Assembly: GCF_900098925.1 (NCBI RefSeq)
Contig: NZ_LT622359.1
Coordinates: forward strand, 831,527 to 895,526
Reading direction: 5' to 3'
DNA from: Bacillus massiliglaciei
GTDB lineage: Bacteria; Bacillota; Bacilli; Bacillales; DSM-1321
DNA: 64,000 nt
Position 1 is the stretch's first letter; every line of letters starts with the position of its first letter. Of this stretch, positions 26,481-35,284 are shown in pieces. The notes beneath the pieces are model-generated. The model made no database searches. It worked only from the letters and a program-made list of their open reading frames with translations, and was not told the DNA's origin. The position numbers and the translations under genes are program-made.

Positions 26481-27248
26481 TCATTTTATCGTATTGCCGC
26501 CATCAATCACCATATTCTCCCCTGTGATTAAATTTGTTGCATCACTGGCCAAGAATAATGCAATAGCCGCAACTTCTTCAGGATAACCAAAACGTCCAAG
26601 CGGGATTTCTTTTTTTGCTTTTTCTCCTTTTTCTCCCGCCCAAGCTTTTTCCCCTAATTCAGTTAAAATGACAGTTGGAGAGATAGCATTCACTTTAATG
26701 TCAAATTGTGCCCATTCATAGGCAAGCACTTTAGTCATTCCAAGAATTCCTGCTTTACTTGCAGCATAAGCCACATGATTATCTAGCGCAATCAGGGCTG
26801 CTTGGGATGCTAGATTAATAATCTTTCCTCCAACTCCTTGCTCAATCATTACTGATCCTACTTTCTGACACATTTTAAAAGACCCGGTCAAATTAATATC
26901 AATAGTTTTTTCCCAGTACTCATCAGAGATATTTTCTGCATCATCTAGTAATGCAATACCGGCACAGTTAACTAAAATATCAATTTTCCCAAAATACTCC
27001 CTAGTATTCTGGATTGCGTTGTCCATACTTTCACTTTTGGTAACATCACATTGTAAGCCAATAGCATTTTCATTACTAAGCTCTTTAGCCACTTCTTGTA
27101 CAAAATCCTTTTGATCGAAGATAGCGACCTTAGCGCCTTTTTCCAAATATAATTCTGCTATAGCTTTGCCAATCCCGCTTGCCCCGCCTGTAATAATGGC
27201 TACCTTATTTGTAATGTTAAAATTCTTATCGAACCCTTGAAACGTCAT
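26481..27248 (-). CDS. SDR-family polyol dehydrogenase (GolD / D-threitol dehydrogenase-like)
   Basis: 255-residue short-chain dehydrogenase: NAD-binding TGGASGIGKA near residue 20, NCAGIA, active-site Ser in LASQ and Tyr-x3-Lys (YAASK), C-terminus TGENMVIDGG. It resembles GolD of Listeria and DthD, which oxidise D-threitol and glycol-type polyols at C2. It is divergently placed from the DeoR-controlled genes and carries a near-perfect cre site by its promoter. Oxidation of D-threitol to D-erythrulose is the inferred reaction. Confidence 0.8.
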   Translation of the reverse strand: MTFQGFDKNFNITNKVAIITGGASGIGKAIAELYLEKGAKVAIFDQKDFVQEVAKELSNENAIGLQCDVTKSESMDNAIQNTREYFGKIDILVNCAGIALLDDAENISDEYWEKTIDINLTGSFKMCQKVGSVMIEQGVGGKIINLASQAALIALDNHVAYAASKAGILGMTKVLAYEWAQFDIKVNAISPTVILTELGEKAWAGEKGEKAKKEIPLGRFGYPEEVAAIALFLASDATNLITGENMVIDGGNTIK

Positions 27249-27272
27249 TTAATACATCTCCCTTTAATTTAT

Positions 27273-27333
27273 TGAAAACGCATTCATTTACAAGTTGTGA
27301 TATTTATTTTAATAAAATACAATCATTTTCGCA
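27273..27333 (-). promoter_or_regulatory. Promoter and cre-like site of the SDR gene
   Basis: On the minus strand TTGCGA (27328-27333), 17 bp, TAAAAT (27305-27310). Downstream, TGAAAACGCATTCA (27273-27286) matches the CcpA consensus TGWAANCGNTNWCA at 13 of 14 positions. Binding there would block transcription, giving catabolite repression. The rest of 27249-27601 is AT-rich and shows no gene. Confidence 0.6.
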
Positions 27334-27565
27334 ATATTGATATTATTGGTTTTTTTTATTTTCTTTTATTTCTTTTTGTATTTTTATTTTAAATTAGGAG
27401 ATAAGAGAAAGAATGGATGGATTTTTGGATAAAAGGTATTTGAGTAAAGTTATGTATATCTATGAGAACAAGGTAGATTCTCTGTTTGTTTTAATAATGT
27501 AATGATGTAGTATAGGCCGTTCTAAATGTATTATATTCTTGGTTTGATAAGTTTGAGAAATACTT

Positions 27566-27592
27566 AAAAGGACGCATTTATTGCGCCCTTTT
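27566..27592 (-). terminator. Weak terminator of the DeoR gene
   Basis: AAAAGGACGCA / TGCGCCCTTTT hairpin with one mismatch, 10 bp after the regulator stop on the minus strand. The following T tract is short. Confidence 0.4.
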
Positions 27593-27601
27593 GAGTATCA
27601 G

Positions 27602-28396
27602 TTAAAAAATATTTTCATCAGTTGAGACAGATATTGTTTTGATTTCTTTTTCCGCTAACTTTTCCGCATCAGTATCTTCAAAAACATAATTTGTTATTAT
27701 TGTGTCAATCTGATCTAATGAAGCGAAAGAAGCAATAGAATTTTTATGAATTTTACTATGATCAAGCAAAGCAACGACCTTATTTGAAGCATTAACCATT
27801 GCTTTTTTTAGTTCTACTTCATATACACTAAAATCTGTTAATCCAGATTCAAGGGAAAAGCCATTAGCCGAGGTAAACATTAAATCAATATGAATTTGGT
27901 TCAAAATGTTTATTCCTAGGCTTCCTTCTAGAGAATAGGAGCCTCTTTTGACGATTCCTCCCAGCAGGATTACAGTAATATCAGGATGGTCATGTAATTC
28001 AAGAGCAGTATTAATCCCGCTTGTAACCACTGTTAAACGAATTTGCGTTTCTTTTAAAATCCGTGCCAGTTCTAGAGCTGTGGAACTGGCATCCAGTGTG
28101 ATACATTGCCCATCTGAGATTAACTCTACCGCTTTTTTAGCAATCGAATATTTTTCATTTTTATTCTTTCTTTCTCTAGTTGAAAAGCTTGTTTCAGTGT
28201 CGGAATTTTCCAAGAGCATTGCTCCGCCATGTGTTCGCTGGAGTAAACCTTCTCCTTCCATCTTCGTTAAATCAGTCCGTAAGGTAGCCTCTGATACTTT
28301 AATTTCTTTAGAAAGTTCTTTTATTGTAACTCTTTGTTTTTCATTTAATTTTTCTAATATTATTTTTCTTCTTTCCGGAGCAAACATTTTTTCCAT
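27602..28396 (-). CDS. DeoR/GlpR-family transcriptional regulator
   Basis: 264 residues: N-terminal DeoR helix-turn-helix (RRKIILEKLNEKQRVTIKEL followed by EATLRTDLTKMEGEGLLQRTHGG) and a C-terminal DeoRC sugar-phosphate-binding domain (TLDASSTALELARIL, VVTSGINTA, LLGGIVKRG). Such proteins repress polyol or sugar operons until a phosphorylated intermediate binds, here possibly erythrulose phosphate. Candidate binding sequence AAACAAAAATAAAT occurs before two of the neighbouring transcription units. Confidence 0.9.
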   Translation of the reverse strand: MEKMFAPERRKIILEKLNEKQRVTIKELSKEIKVSEATLRTDLTKMEGEGLLQRTHGGAMLLENSDTETSFSTRERKNKNEKYSIAKKAVELISDGQCITLDASSTALELARILKETQIRLTVVTSGINTALELHDHPDITVILLGGIVKRGSYSLEGSLGINILNQIHIDLMFTSANGFSLESGLTDFSVYEVELKKAMVNASNKVVALLDHSKIHKNSIASFASLDQIDTIITNYVFEDTDAEKLAEKEIKTISVSTDENIF

Positions 28397-28860
28397 ATTA
28401 TCACCTACATGTTTCAGTTTTTTTATTGTTTTAACTATTTTATACTTAAAAGTTAAAGTTTTCGAAAGAATAAACAGAAAAACAAAAAAATATTATTTAT
28501 TATAGTAATCTTACATCATTTTTAAAATTAATGTGAGATATTTGCTAAACAAAAATAAATGAAAATAAAATAAATAAAAAACAAAAATATAAATTGAATA
28601 ATCGATAGAAAACGTAATACAATGAAAAAAATCAATTGATTCTCGCGAGAAATCATAACAAAGCACCTCTGCTTAGCAGTTTAGAGTTTTATTGAATTTT
28701 TTATTTCTCCATCAACTTCATGTAAGCGCTATATTAATTTGGGAAGGTTAAATAAACTGTTAGATCATTATTTAGTATTGTTATCCATCATTCGAAAAGA
28801 TGGGTTACATAGATCTAAACGAAGAAGCTTTTATTATATAGGATAAGGAGAGAGTAATTT
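28397..28860. promoter_or_regulatory. Divergent control region of the polyol cluster
   Basis: No gene is seen. It contains AAACAAAAATAAAT (28547-28560), repeated exactly at 31444-31457 before the RpiB gene, a related AAAAACAAAAATATA at about 28575, and a cre-like TGTAAGCGCTATAT (28721-28734, 12 of 14). GGAGA precedes the dehydrogenase start. DeoR repression plus CcpA control is inferred. Confidence 0.5.
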
Positions 28861-29976
28861 ATGTCTACTAATACTAATACAATTCAAAAAACTGAAAAGG
28901 TAAGTATTCCTAAAACGATGAAAGCAGTGGTTGCTTATGAGCCTGGAGATTATCGTTTAGAAGAAGTGCCTGTTCCTGAGATTAGCGAAGGTGAAATTTT
29001 AGTAAAGGTAGAAGCTTGCGGAATTTGTGCAGGAGATTTGAAAGCGTTTGACGGGGCACCTAGTTTCTGGGGAGATGAAACTCAGCCGGCTTATATTAAA
29101 GCTCCGATGATTCCCGGTCATGAATTCATTGGTCATGTTGTCGCTTTAGGAGAAGGGGTAGAGGGTTTTGAGATTGGTGATCGCATCATTTCTGAGCAAA
29201 TTGTACCCTGTGAAAAATGTCGTTTTTGTAAGCGTGGTCAATATTGGATGTGTGAAAAGCATGATTTATATGGATTCCAAAATAACGTAAATGGCGGAAT
29301 GGCTGAATATATGAAATTTCCAAAAGAAGGAATTAACTATAAGGTGCCGGATGACTTGCCGATTGAGAGAGCAATCTTAATTGAGCCATATGCTTGTTCT
29401 TATCATGCTGTCGAACGGGCCAATATTAAACTTGAAGATGTAGTTGTATTAGCGGGAGCAGGTACTTTGGGTCTTGGAATGATTGGCGCTATTAAAAAGT
29501 CAGGCCCTGGAAAATTAATTGTATTAGACTTGTTTGATGATCGTTTGGAATTGGCTAAAAAGTTTGGTGCTGATATGGTTCTAAATCCTGCAAAAGAAGA
29601 TGTCATTTCCATCGTAAAAGACCTGACAGATGGCTATGGATGTGATGTTTATATTGAAGCGACGGGGGCTCAAAAATCCGTTGAACAAGGGTTAACGATG
29701 ATACGAAAACTGGGTACATTCGTAGAATTCAGTGTTTTTAAAGAACCTGTTACAGTTGACTGGAGTATTATCAGCGACCGGAAAGAGCTTGATGTATTAG
29801 GTTCACATTTAGGACCTTATTGCTATGAACCTGTAATTAAAGGGATTTCAAACGGTGATCTTCCAACGGAAGGAGTCGTTACTCACCAGTTACCATTAGA
29901 AGAGTTTGAAAAAGGATTCCAGCTTGTGAAAAATGGAGCGGAATCATTGAAAGTCGTTCTTAACCCTAATTTGTAA
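28861..29976 (+). CDS. Zinc-dependent polyol/alcohol dehydrogenase (EltD-like)
   Basis: 371 residues, medium-chain dehydrogenase. Catalytic zinc ligands Cys53 and His87/Glu88 (GHEF), and a complete structural-zinc set Cys117, Cys120, Cys123, Cys131. The NAD fold AGAGTLGLGMIGAI is present. By sequence type and context it resembles the erythritol/L-threitol dehydrogenase described in Mycobacterium. Together with the SDR it would channel C4 polyols to erythrulose. Confidence 0.82.
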   Translation: MSTNTNTIQKTEKVSIPKTMKAVVAYEPGDYRLEEVPVPEISEGEILVKVEACGICAGDLKAFDGAPSFWGDETQPAYIKAPMIPGHEFIGHVVALGEGVEGFEIGDRIISEQIVPCEKCRFCKRGQYWMCEKHDLYGFQNNVNGGMAEYMKFPKEGINYKVPDDLPIERAILIEPYACSYHAVERANIKLEDVVVLAGAGTLGLGMIGAIKKSGPGKLIVLDLFDDRLELAKKFGADMVLNPAKEDVISIVKDLTDGYGCDVYIEATGAQKSVEQGLTMIRKLGTFVEFSVFKEPVTVDWSIISDRKELDVLGSHLGPYCYEPVIKGISNGDLPTEGVVTHQLPLEEFEKGFQLVKNGAESLKVVLNPNL

Positions 29977-30005
29977 GTAAACTGTCAGTACAATCAATTA
30001 GAATT

Positions 30006-30041
30006 ATAGGTTCTTGTTTAAAGATCAAGAACCTATTTCTT
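30006..30041 (+). terminator. Terminator between dehydrogenase and MFS genes
   Basis: ATAGGTTCTTG / CAAGAACCTAT, an 11-bp stem followed by TTCTTG. Its place inside the longest MFS frame argues for the MFS start at 30077. It may reduce read-through into the transporter gene. Confidence 0.7.
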
Positions 30042-30076
30042 GTATGTTAATGGCGAAATTAAAAGGGGGAAAAAGA

Positions 30077-31345
30077 GTGAAGCAAGGATTATTAGGTAAA
30101 CTGGGAATGGATTCCAAGATGGCATTAGGTTACTGCGGTGTTCTAATTTTTATGATGGGAGACGGACTTGAACAAGGGTGGCTTTCTTCTTATTTAATGG
30201 ATCATGGTTTATCCGTACAGCAATCAGCTCTGTTATTTTCGGTTTATGGTTTAGCAGCGGCTATTGCAGCTTGGCTTTCTGGAGTGCTGGCAGAAATTTT
30301 GGGCCCTCGAAAAGCGATGATATTAGGATTTTCTTTATTTATTATCGGATCCGCCATCTTTTTAACTGTCGGTTTGCCAACTATGAATCTTGCTATAATG
30401 ATTCCGACATACTCTTTGAGAGGATTAGGTTATCCGCTTTTTGCTTATTCATTCTTAGTCTGGTTAACATACTATGCACCTAGTGATAAGCTTGGTACGG
30501 CTGTAGGCTGGTTCTGGTTCGCTTATAGCGGGGGATTAAGTGTTTTAGGTGCCTATTATTCTAGTTTTGCACTGCCAATTTTAGGTGAAATGGGGACTTT
30601 GTGGAGTGCTATACTTTTTGTGACTATAGGTGCAGCAGTGGCTATTTTTCTTAATAAGGAAGATACACATAATCAAAAATTTCAAAGTAAACAAGAAGCA
30701 ATGAAATACTTAATAAAAGGAATAACTATTGCGTTTGAACGGCCAAAAATCGGACTTGGCGGTATTGTTAGAACAATAAATACATCTGCAGCATATGGCT
30801 TCGTAGTATTTATGCCAGCATTCATGATGGAAATTGGTTTCTCAAGAACAGAGTGGCTGCAAATTTATGGTTCTCTTTGGACAAGTAATCTTATTTTTAA
30901 TCTTATTTTTGGAATCGTTGGAGATAAACTTGGCTGGCGCAATACAGTAATGTGGTTTGGAGGAATTGGCTGTGCAGTATTTACGGCAGCATTCTATTAT
31001 ATTCCATTAATAGCCGGACCTAATTATTGGGTGGCAACTGCAGTAGCAGCAGGGTTTGGAGCATGTTTAGCAGGATATGTGCCTCTATCTGCTTTAATTC
31101 CATCGTTGGCTCCAGAGAATAAAGGGGCTGCTATGTCTATTCTAAATCTGGGAGCAGGCTTAAGTACTTTTGTGGGACCTGCTATTGTAGGCGCTTTCAT
31201 TGGGTCTGTAGGAACCGTAGGAATCATTTGGATATATACAGCATTATACTTATTTAGCGCTTTCTTAATGAAATTTGTTAAATTGCCTGAACAGCATGCA
31301 AAAAGTACATCTGTTGGTAAAGAAAATCTTGAGGCTGTTAATTAA
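30077..31345 (+). CDS. MFS polyol transporter (RbtT/DalT/CsbX type)
   Basis: 422 residues, 12 TM helices. GTG at 30077 lies 7-8 nt after AAGGGGGA; an ATG at 30014 would run through a terminator hairpin. The loop after TM2 (SGVLAEILGPRKAM) has the MFS motif A pattern. The N-terminus GYCGVLIFMMGDGLEQGWLS is like ribitol/D-arabitol transporters of the CsbX group. It likely imports the cluster's polyol. Confidence 0.85.
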   Translation: MKQGLLGKLGMDSKMALGYCGVLIFMMGDGLEQGWLSSYLMDHGLSVQQSALLFSVYGLAAAIAAWLSGVLAEILGPRKAMILGFSLFIIGSAIFLTVGLPTMNLAIMIPTYSLRGLGYPLFAYSFLVWLTYYAPSDKLGTAVGWFWFAYSGGLSVLGAYYSSFALPILGEMGTLWSAILFVTIGAAVAIFLNKEDTHNQKFQSKQEAMKYLIKGITIAFERPKIGLGGIVRTINTSAAYGFVVFMPAFMMEIGFSRTEWLQIYGSLWTSNLIFNLIFGIVGDKLGWRNTVMWFGGIGCAVFTAAFYYIPLIAGPNYWVATAVAAGFGACLAGYVPLSALIPSLAPENKGAAMSILNLGAGLSTFVGPAIVGAFIGSVGTVGIIWIYTALYLFSAFLMKFVKLPEQHAKSTSVGKENLEAVN

Positions 31346-31368
31346 TCTTTTAATTGGAATTGTTAGAG

Positions 31369-31398
31369 AAGAACGTCCTTTAAGGATGTTCTTTTTTA
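31369..31398 (+). terminator. Terminator of the MFS gene
   Basis: AAGAACGTCCT / GGATGTTCTT, one wobble, followed by T6. Confidence 0.88.
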
Positions 31399-31443
31399 CA
31401 AGAAACATACAGAGAATGAAGTTAAATGAAAGAAAATAAAAAC

Positions 31444-31500
31444 AAACAAAAATAAATAATTGACAAAAAATAATAATGATGGAAAAATGATACTATAAAT
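31444..31500 (+). promoter_or_regulatory. Promoter/operator region of the rpiB-dhaK-dhaL unit
   Basis: The shared motif AAACAAAAATAAAT (31444-31457) directly abuts TTGACA (31460-31465). AT-rich sequence follows, with no single convincing -10. A DeoR-family repressor bound here would exclude RNA polymerase. Confidence 0.5.
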
Positions 31501-31557
31501 GAAAAATAACGAAAATTTTTTGGGGTGCAAAAATAATAAAATAAAGGTGGGGTTATA

Positions 31558-32028
31558 ATGAAGATTGGTTTAGGTTCAGATCACAACGCTTTTGAAATGA
31601 AAGAAAATTTAAAAAAATATATTAAAGAATTAGGCCACGCAGTGTATGATTATGGATGTACAGATTCTTGCACTGAGGTGGATTACCCTGAAGTAGCCTT
31701 TCGTGTAGCGGGAGATATAAAGGAAGAAAAGCTGGATCGAGGGATTTTAGTTTGCGGTACAGGGATTGGAGTAGCTATTGCAGCTGGAAAAGTCCCCGGT
31801 ATTCGAGCGGCGTTATGCCATGATACATATTCTGCTGAACGTGCCCAAAAAAGTAATAATGCACAAGTTCTGACAATGGGTGCACAAGTTATTGGCATTG
31901 AACCTGCGAAACATATTGTAAAGGCTTACTTAGAATCTAGTTTTCCTGGCGGTAATTCTGCTAGAAAGGTGCAGCAGATTATTGATAAAGAACAAGAATT
32001 TTTAAAAGGAGCAGGTAGTTTACTATGA
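31558..32028 (+). CDS. RpiB/LacA/LacB-family sugar-phosphate isomerase
   Basis: 156 residues. RpiB core GLGSDHNAFEMKENL, active-site Cys in VCGTGIGVAIAAGK, and the downstream histidine/asparagine block CHDTYSAERAQKSNNAQVL. The family isomerises ribose, allose or tetrose phosphates. Overlapping ATGA with dhaK links it to an erythrulose-kinase-type enzyme, so isomerisation of D-erythrulose 4-phosphate to D-erythrose 4-phosphate is the inferred role. Confidence 0.85.
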   Translation: MKIGLGSDHNAFEMKENLKKYIKELGHAVYDYGCTDSCTEVDYPEVAFRVAGDIKEEKLDRGILVCGTGIGVAIAAGKVPGIRAALCHDTYSAERAQKSNNAQVLTMGAQVIGIEPAKHIVKAYLESSFPGGNSARKVQQIIDKEQEFLKGAGSLL

Positions 32029-33029
32029 AAAAACTAATGAATAATCCTAATCATGTTGTAGATGAAATGATAGAAGGCTATATTAAAGCTCATCCTCAAT
32101 ATGTAAAACAATTACCTGAAAATAAAAGATCTCTTGTTACTGCAAAAGAACATCCTGAAGGAAAAGTTGGAATATTAATTGGAGGAGGTTCGGGACATGA
32201 ACCTGCTTTTATGGGATATGTGGGAAATGGCATGGCAGATGGAGTTGCAATAGGAAACATTTTTGCATCCCCTCCGCCAGACCCCATTGTAGAAGTAACA
32301 CGAGTTATCGATAAAGGAGCTGGTGTAGTTTATGTGTATGGCAATTATGCTGGCGACGTAATGAATTTTGGGATGGCAGCAGAACTGGCAGAATTAGAGT
32401 ATGGTACACAAGTAGGGATGGTACTGGTAACTGATGATGTAGCCTCAGCTCCCAAAGAAGAAAAGGAAAAACGCAGGGGAATTGCAGGAGAATTTTTCGT
32501 AACGAAAGCGGCAGGTGCAGCTGCAGAAAAAGGATACAATTTAGAAGATGTAGTAAGAGTGGCTAAAAAAGCAAATGATCACACGCGTTCAATGGGAGTA
32601 GGCTTAACCCCTTGTTCCTTGCCTCAAACCGGAAAGCCAAGTTTTGAGCTTGCAGAAAATGAAATGGAAATTGGGCTTGGCCACCATGGGGAACCGGGAG
32701 TAGAAAAAGGTGAACTTCAATCAGCCGATCAGGTAACGGACCGTTTGGTAAATGATATTTTGGCTGATATGCCTATTGAAAAGGGAGAAAAAGTAGCAGT
32801 TCTGGTAAATGGTCTAGGCTCTACAACACGAATGGAATTATATATTATGTTTAGAAGAGTGGAGCAAATCCTTAATGAAAAAGGAATACAAATTCATTTT
32901 TCATATGTAGGGGATTATAGTACATCATTAGAAATGGGCGGATGCTCAGTTACATTAATGAAATTAGATGATGAACTGATGGAGCTTGTTGATCATCCAG
33001 CAGATTGTCCAATGTATGTTCAGAAATAA
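32025..33029 (+). CDS. dhaK: Dihydroxyacetone-kinase-like subunit DhaK (candidate erythrulose kinase)
   Basis: 334 residues, substrate-binding kinase subunit. Residues equivalent to the substrate site are His58 (GSGHEP), Asp111 (YAGDVMNF) and the covalent hemiaminal His221 (GLGHHGEPG). It pairs with DhaL, encoded 14 bp later. No DhaM phosphotransfer protein is encoded here, so the phosphoryl donor (ATP, or PTS through a remote DhaM) is open. Context suggests erythrulose as substrate rather than dihydroxyacetone. Confidence 0.88.
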   Translation: MKKLMNNPNHVVDEMIEGYIKAHPQYVKQLPENKRSLVTAKEHPEGKVGILIGGGSGHEPAFMGYVGNGMADGVAIGNIFASPPPDPIVEVTRVIDKGAGVVYVYGNYAGDVMNFGMAAELAELEYGTQVGMVLVTDDVASAPKEEKEKRRGIAGEFFVTKAAGAAAEKGYNLEDVVRVAKKANDHTRSMGVGLTPCSLPQTGKPSFELAENEMEIGLGHHGEPGVEKGELQSADQVTDRLVNDILADMPIEKGEKVAVLVNGLGSTTRMELYIMFRRVEQILNEKGIQIHFSYVGDYSTSLEMGGCSVTLMKLDDELMELVDHPADCPMYVQK

Positions 33030-33043
33030 GGAGGAGGTTGACC

Positions 33044-33694
33044 ATGAAATTTACGGCTGAAGATTTAAAGACTTTTCTTAAAGATGTTGTTAATGTGATC
33101 GAAGAAAATAAAGAGTATTTATCAGATCTTGATCGTAAATTGGGAGATGGCGATCATGGGGTGACAATGTCGCTTGGCTGGCAAGCCATTAATGAAAAGT
33201 TGCATGGTGAATTGCAAAGTGAACAGGATTGCGGAAAAATTTGTATAACTGCAGGCCGTACATTTTTAAGTGCGGTAGGCTCATCAGTCGGTCCATTATA
33301 TGCAACAGGTTTTTTAAGAGGGGCAAAAGTTTTTCAAAATAAATCAGAATTAACAGATAAGGATTTAACTGATTTCTGGATTGCGTTTATCGAAGGGGTT
33401 AAAGAGCGAGGAAAAGCTGAGGTTGGAGATAAAACAATGATTGATACACTTCAGCCTGCATTAGACAGCTTGAAGAGTCATTTTTCTAAAACAAATGATT
33501 TTCAATCATCCTTTTTGCAAGCGGTTTCGGAAGGGGAAAAAGGCATGATATCCACCAAAGATTTACTTTCTAAAAGAGGAAGATCCAGTCGATTAGGCGA
33601 AAGATCCTTAGGCTATCAAGATCCAGGAGCTACATCCGCATTTTTAATCCTCTCTTCATTCTTAACGACAATTAATGCTGTTCAAACAGTTTGA
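33044..33694 (+). CDS. dhaL: Dihydroxyacetone-kinase-like subunit DhaL
   Basis: 216 residues, nucleotide-binding subunit. Start 33044 follows GGAGGAGG; a longer frame from 33005 overlaps dhaK. Mg-binding aspartates Asp30, Asp35 and Asp37 (DRKLGDGDHG) are in place, followed by GSSVGPLYATGFLRG, VGDKTMIDTL and a C-terminal RSSRLGERSLGYQDPGATS loop. It completes the split kinase with DhaK. Confidence 0.88.
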   Translation: MKFTAEDLKTFLKDVVNVIEENKEYLSDLDRKLGDGDHGVTMSLGWQAINEKLHGELQSEQDCGKICITAGRTFLSAVGSSVGPLYATGFLRGAKVFQNKSELTDKDLTDFWIAFIEGVKERGKAEVGDKTMIDTLQPALDSLKSHFSKTNDFQSSFLQAVSEGEKGMISTKDLLSKRGRSSRLGERSLGYQDPGATSAFLILSSFLTTINAVQTV

Positions 33695-33911
33695 TAAATA
33701 TTAACGGGAAAAAATAAATAAGAATTGAAAAGTTCATCTGCTGTTAAAAAGTAAAATATCAGTTTAATAGTTAGATGGACTTTCTTATTTAAAAAGATTT
33801 TCTATATTTCTGCAAAATTTGAGGAGATTTTGGCCACTCCAACGAAGAATATGCATATTTATACTAATTTATCAATATTTATACTATTCGATCTTTTAAG
33901 GAGAGGAATAT

Positions 33912-34880
33912 ATGAACGCAAAATCAGACGTTGTTTATCGCGATTATATCCAAACGCTTGCAATGGATTTTCTTACAGTAGCCCAGCAGGCTGCCATTGC
34001 TTCTTATCCGTGGATAGGAAAGGGAAATAAAAATGAAGCAGACGAAGCGGGCACACAAGCCATGAGAAATCAGATGAATCTTATTAACATGAAGGGATTA
34101 GTAGTTATTGGAGAAGGAGAAATGGATGAGGCTCCTATGCTTTATATTGGTGAAGCACTGGGAACCGGAGAAGGTCCGCAGGTAGATATTGCAGTTGACC
34201 CAGTGGAAGGGACAAGTTTAATGGCAAAAGGCCAGGATAATTCCTTAGCCGTTATTGCAGTTGCCGAAAAGGGAAGTTTACTTCACGCCCCTGATATGTA
34301 TATGCAAAAGATAGCTGTAGGCCCTAAAGCAAAAGGAAGCATAGATATTAATCTTTCTTTGAAGGATAACATGAAATTAGTTGCGAAAGCATTAGGAAAA
34401 GATGTAAAGGAATTAACGGTCATGATTCAGGATCGCCCGCGTCACACCGAATTAATAAAACAAGTATTCGAGATCGGAGCGAAAGTTAAATTATTTTCTG
34501 ATGTAGATATTACCGGTGCGATTGCTACAGCGATTGATGAATTAGAAATTGATATATTAGCAGGAACAGGCGGTGCTCCCGAAGGGGTAATTGCGGCGGC
34601 TGCTCTAAAGTGTCTGGGCGGAGATTTTCAGGCTAAACTGCTTCCTCAAAATCAAGATGAATATAATCGCTGCAAGGAAATGGGGATAACGGTTCCTGAA
34701 AAGGCTTTAACTATAGATGAAATAGTTAAGACCAGGGACTGTTTCTTTGTGGCAACAGGAATTACAGACGGGACCCTTTTAAAGGGTGTTAAAAGAAAGG
34801 AAAGGTGCCTGTTTACCCATTCTTTTGTTGCAATTGGCGGTAAAATAAATAACTTTCAGTTTATTGAGTCCCGTCATTAA
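33912..34880 (+). CDS. glpX: Class II fructose-1,6-bisphosphatase (GlpX family)
   Basis: 322 residues. Metal and substrate motifs: GEGEMDEAPML, VDPVEGTSLMAKGQ, GTGGAPEGVIAAAALK. The enzyme removes the C1 phosphate from fructose 1,6- and often sedoheptulose 1,7-bisphosphate. In a pathway producing erythrose 4-phosphate it could supply fructose 6-phosphate or process sedoheptulose bisphosphate made by aldolase, an inference. AGGAGAGG precedes the start. 217 bp separate it from dhaL. Confidence 0.9.
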   Translation: MNAKSDVVYRDYIQTLAMDFLTVAQQAAIASYPWIGKGNKNEADEAGTQAMRNQMNLINMKGLVVIGEGEMDEAPMLYIGEALGTGEGPQVDIAVDPVEGTSLMAKGQDNSLAVIAVAEKGSLLHAPDMYMQKIAVGPKAKGSIDINLSLKDNMKLVAKALGKDVKELTVMIQDRPRHTELIKQVFEIGAKVKLFSDVDITGAIATAIDELEIDILAGTGGAPEGVIAAAALKCLGGDFQAKLLPQNQDEYNRCKEMGITVPEKALTIDEIVKTRDCFFVATGITDGTLLKGVKRKERCLFTHSFVAIGGKINNFQFIESRH

Positions 34881-35284
34881 TATTGATAATTTATATTTTT
34901 AGAGAAAAGTAATGGGATAAATATCTGGAAGCCTAACCGGCAAACTTGAAGGAACCCGCGTAAACTAGGCTCGTTTTGAAAACAACCTCAAGGTTACAAA
35001 GAACGTATACCCCCTCAACATAAAAAGCCTTGTTTGGGAATTGAAATGGGATTATCTTTAGGCTGGAATAGATTCGTGGTGACAATGGAGATATCTTTGA
35101 TATTGATCAATTTAGAGCTTAGGTTCTGGTCATAAGGAGCATTCGAGAAACGGTTTCACCGTTGAAAATGTAATTTCACATTTCCAAAAGCAGCTTTTAT
35201 TATTTTGATGCCAAACTATTAAAAAGAACCGTGCTTCTAAATAGCAAGGTTCTTTTTTGATTGTATTCCTAATACCGCTTACGA
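34881..35284. other. Intergenic stretch, ends in bidirectional terminator
   Basis: I see no gene or RNA in most of it. At 35224-35258 AAGAACC...GGTTCTT (with TGCT/AGCA) is flanked by A-tract and T6, a terminator usable by glpX or, from the other strand, by the ROK gene. Confidence 0.6.
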
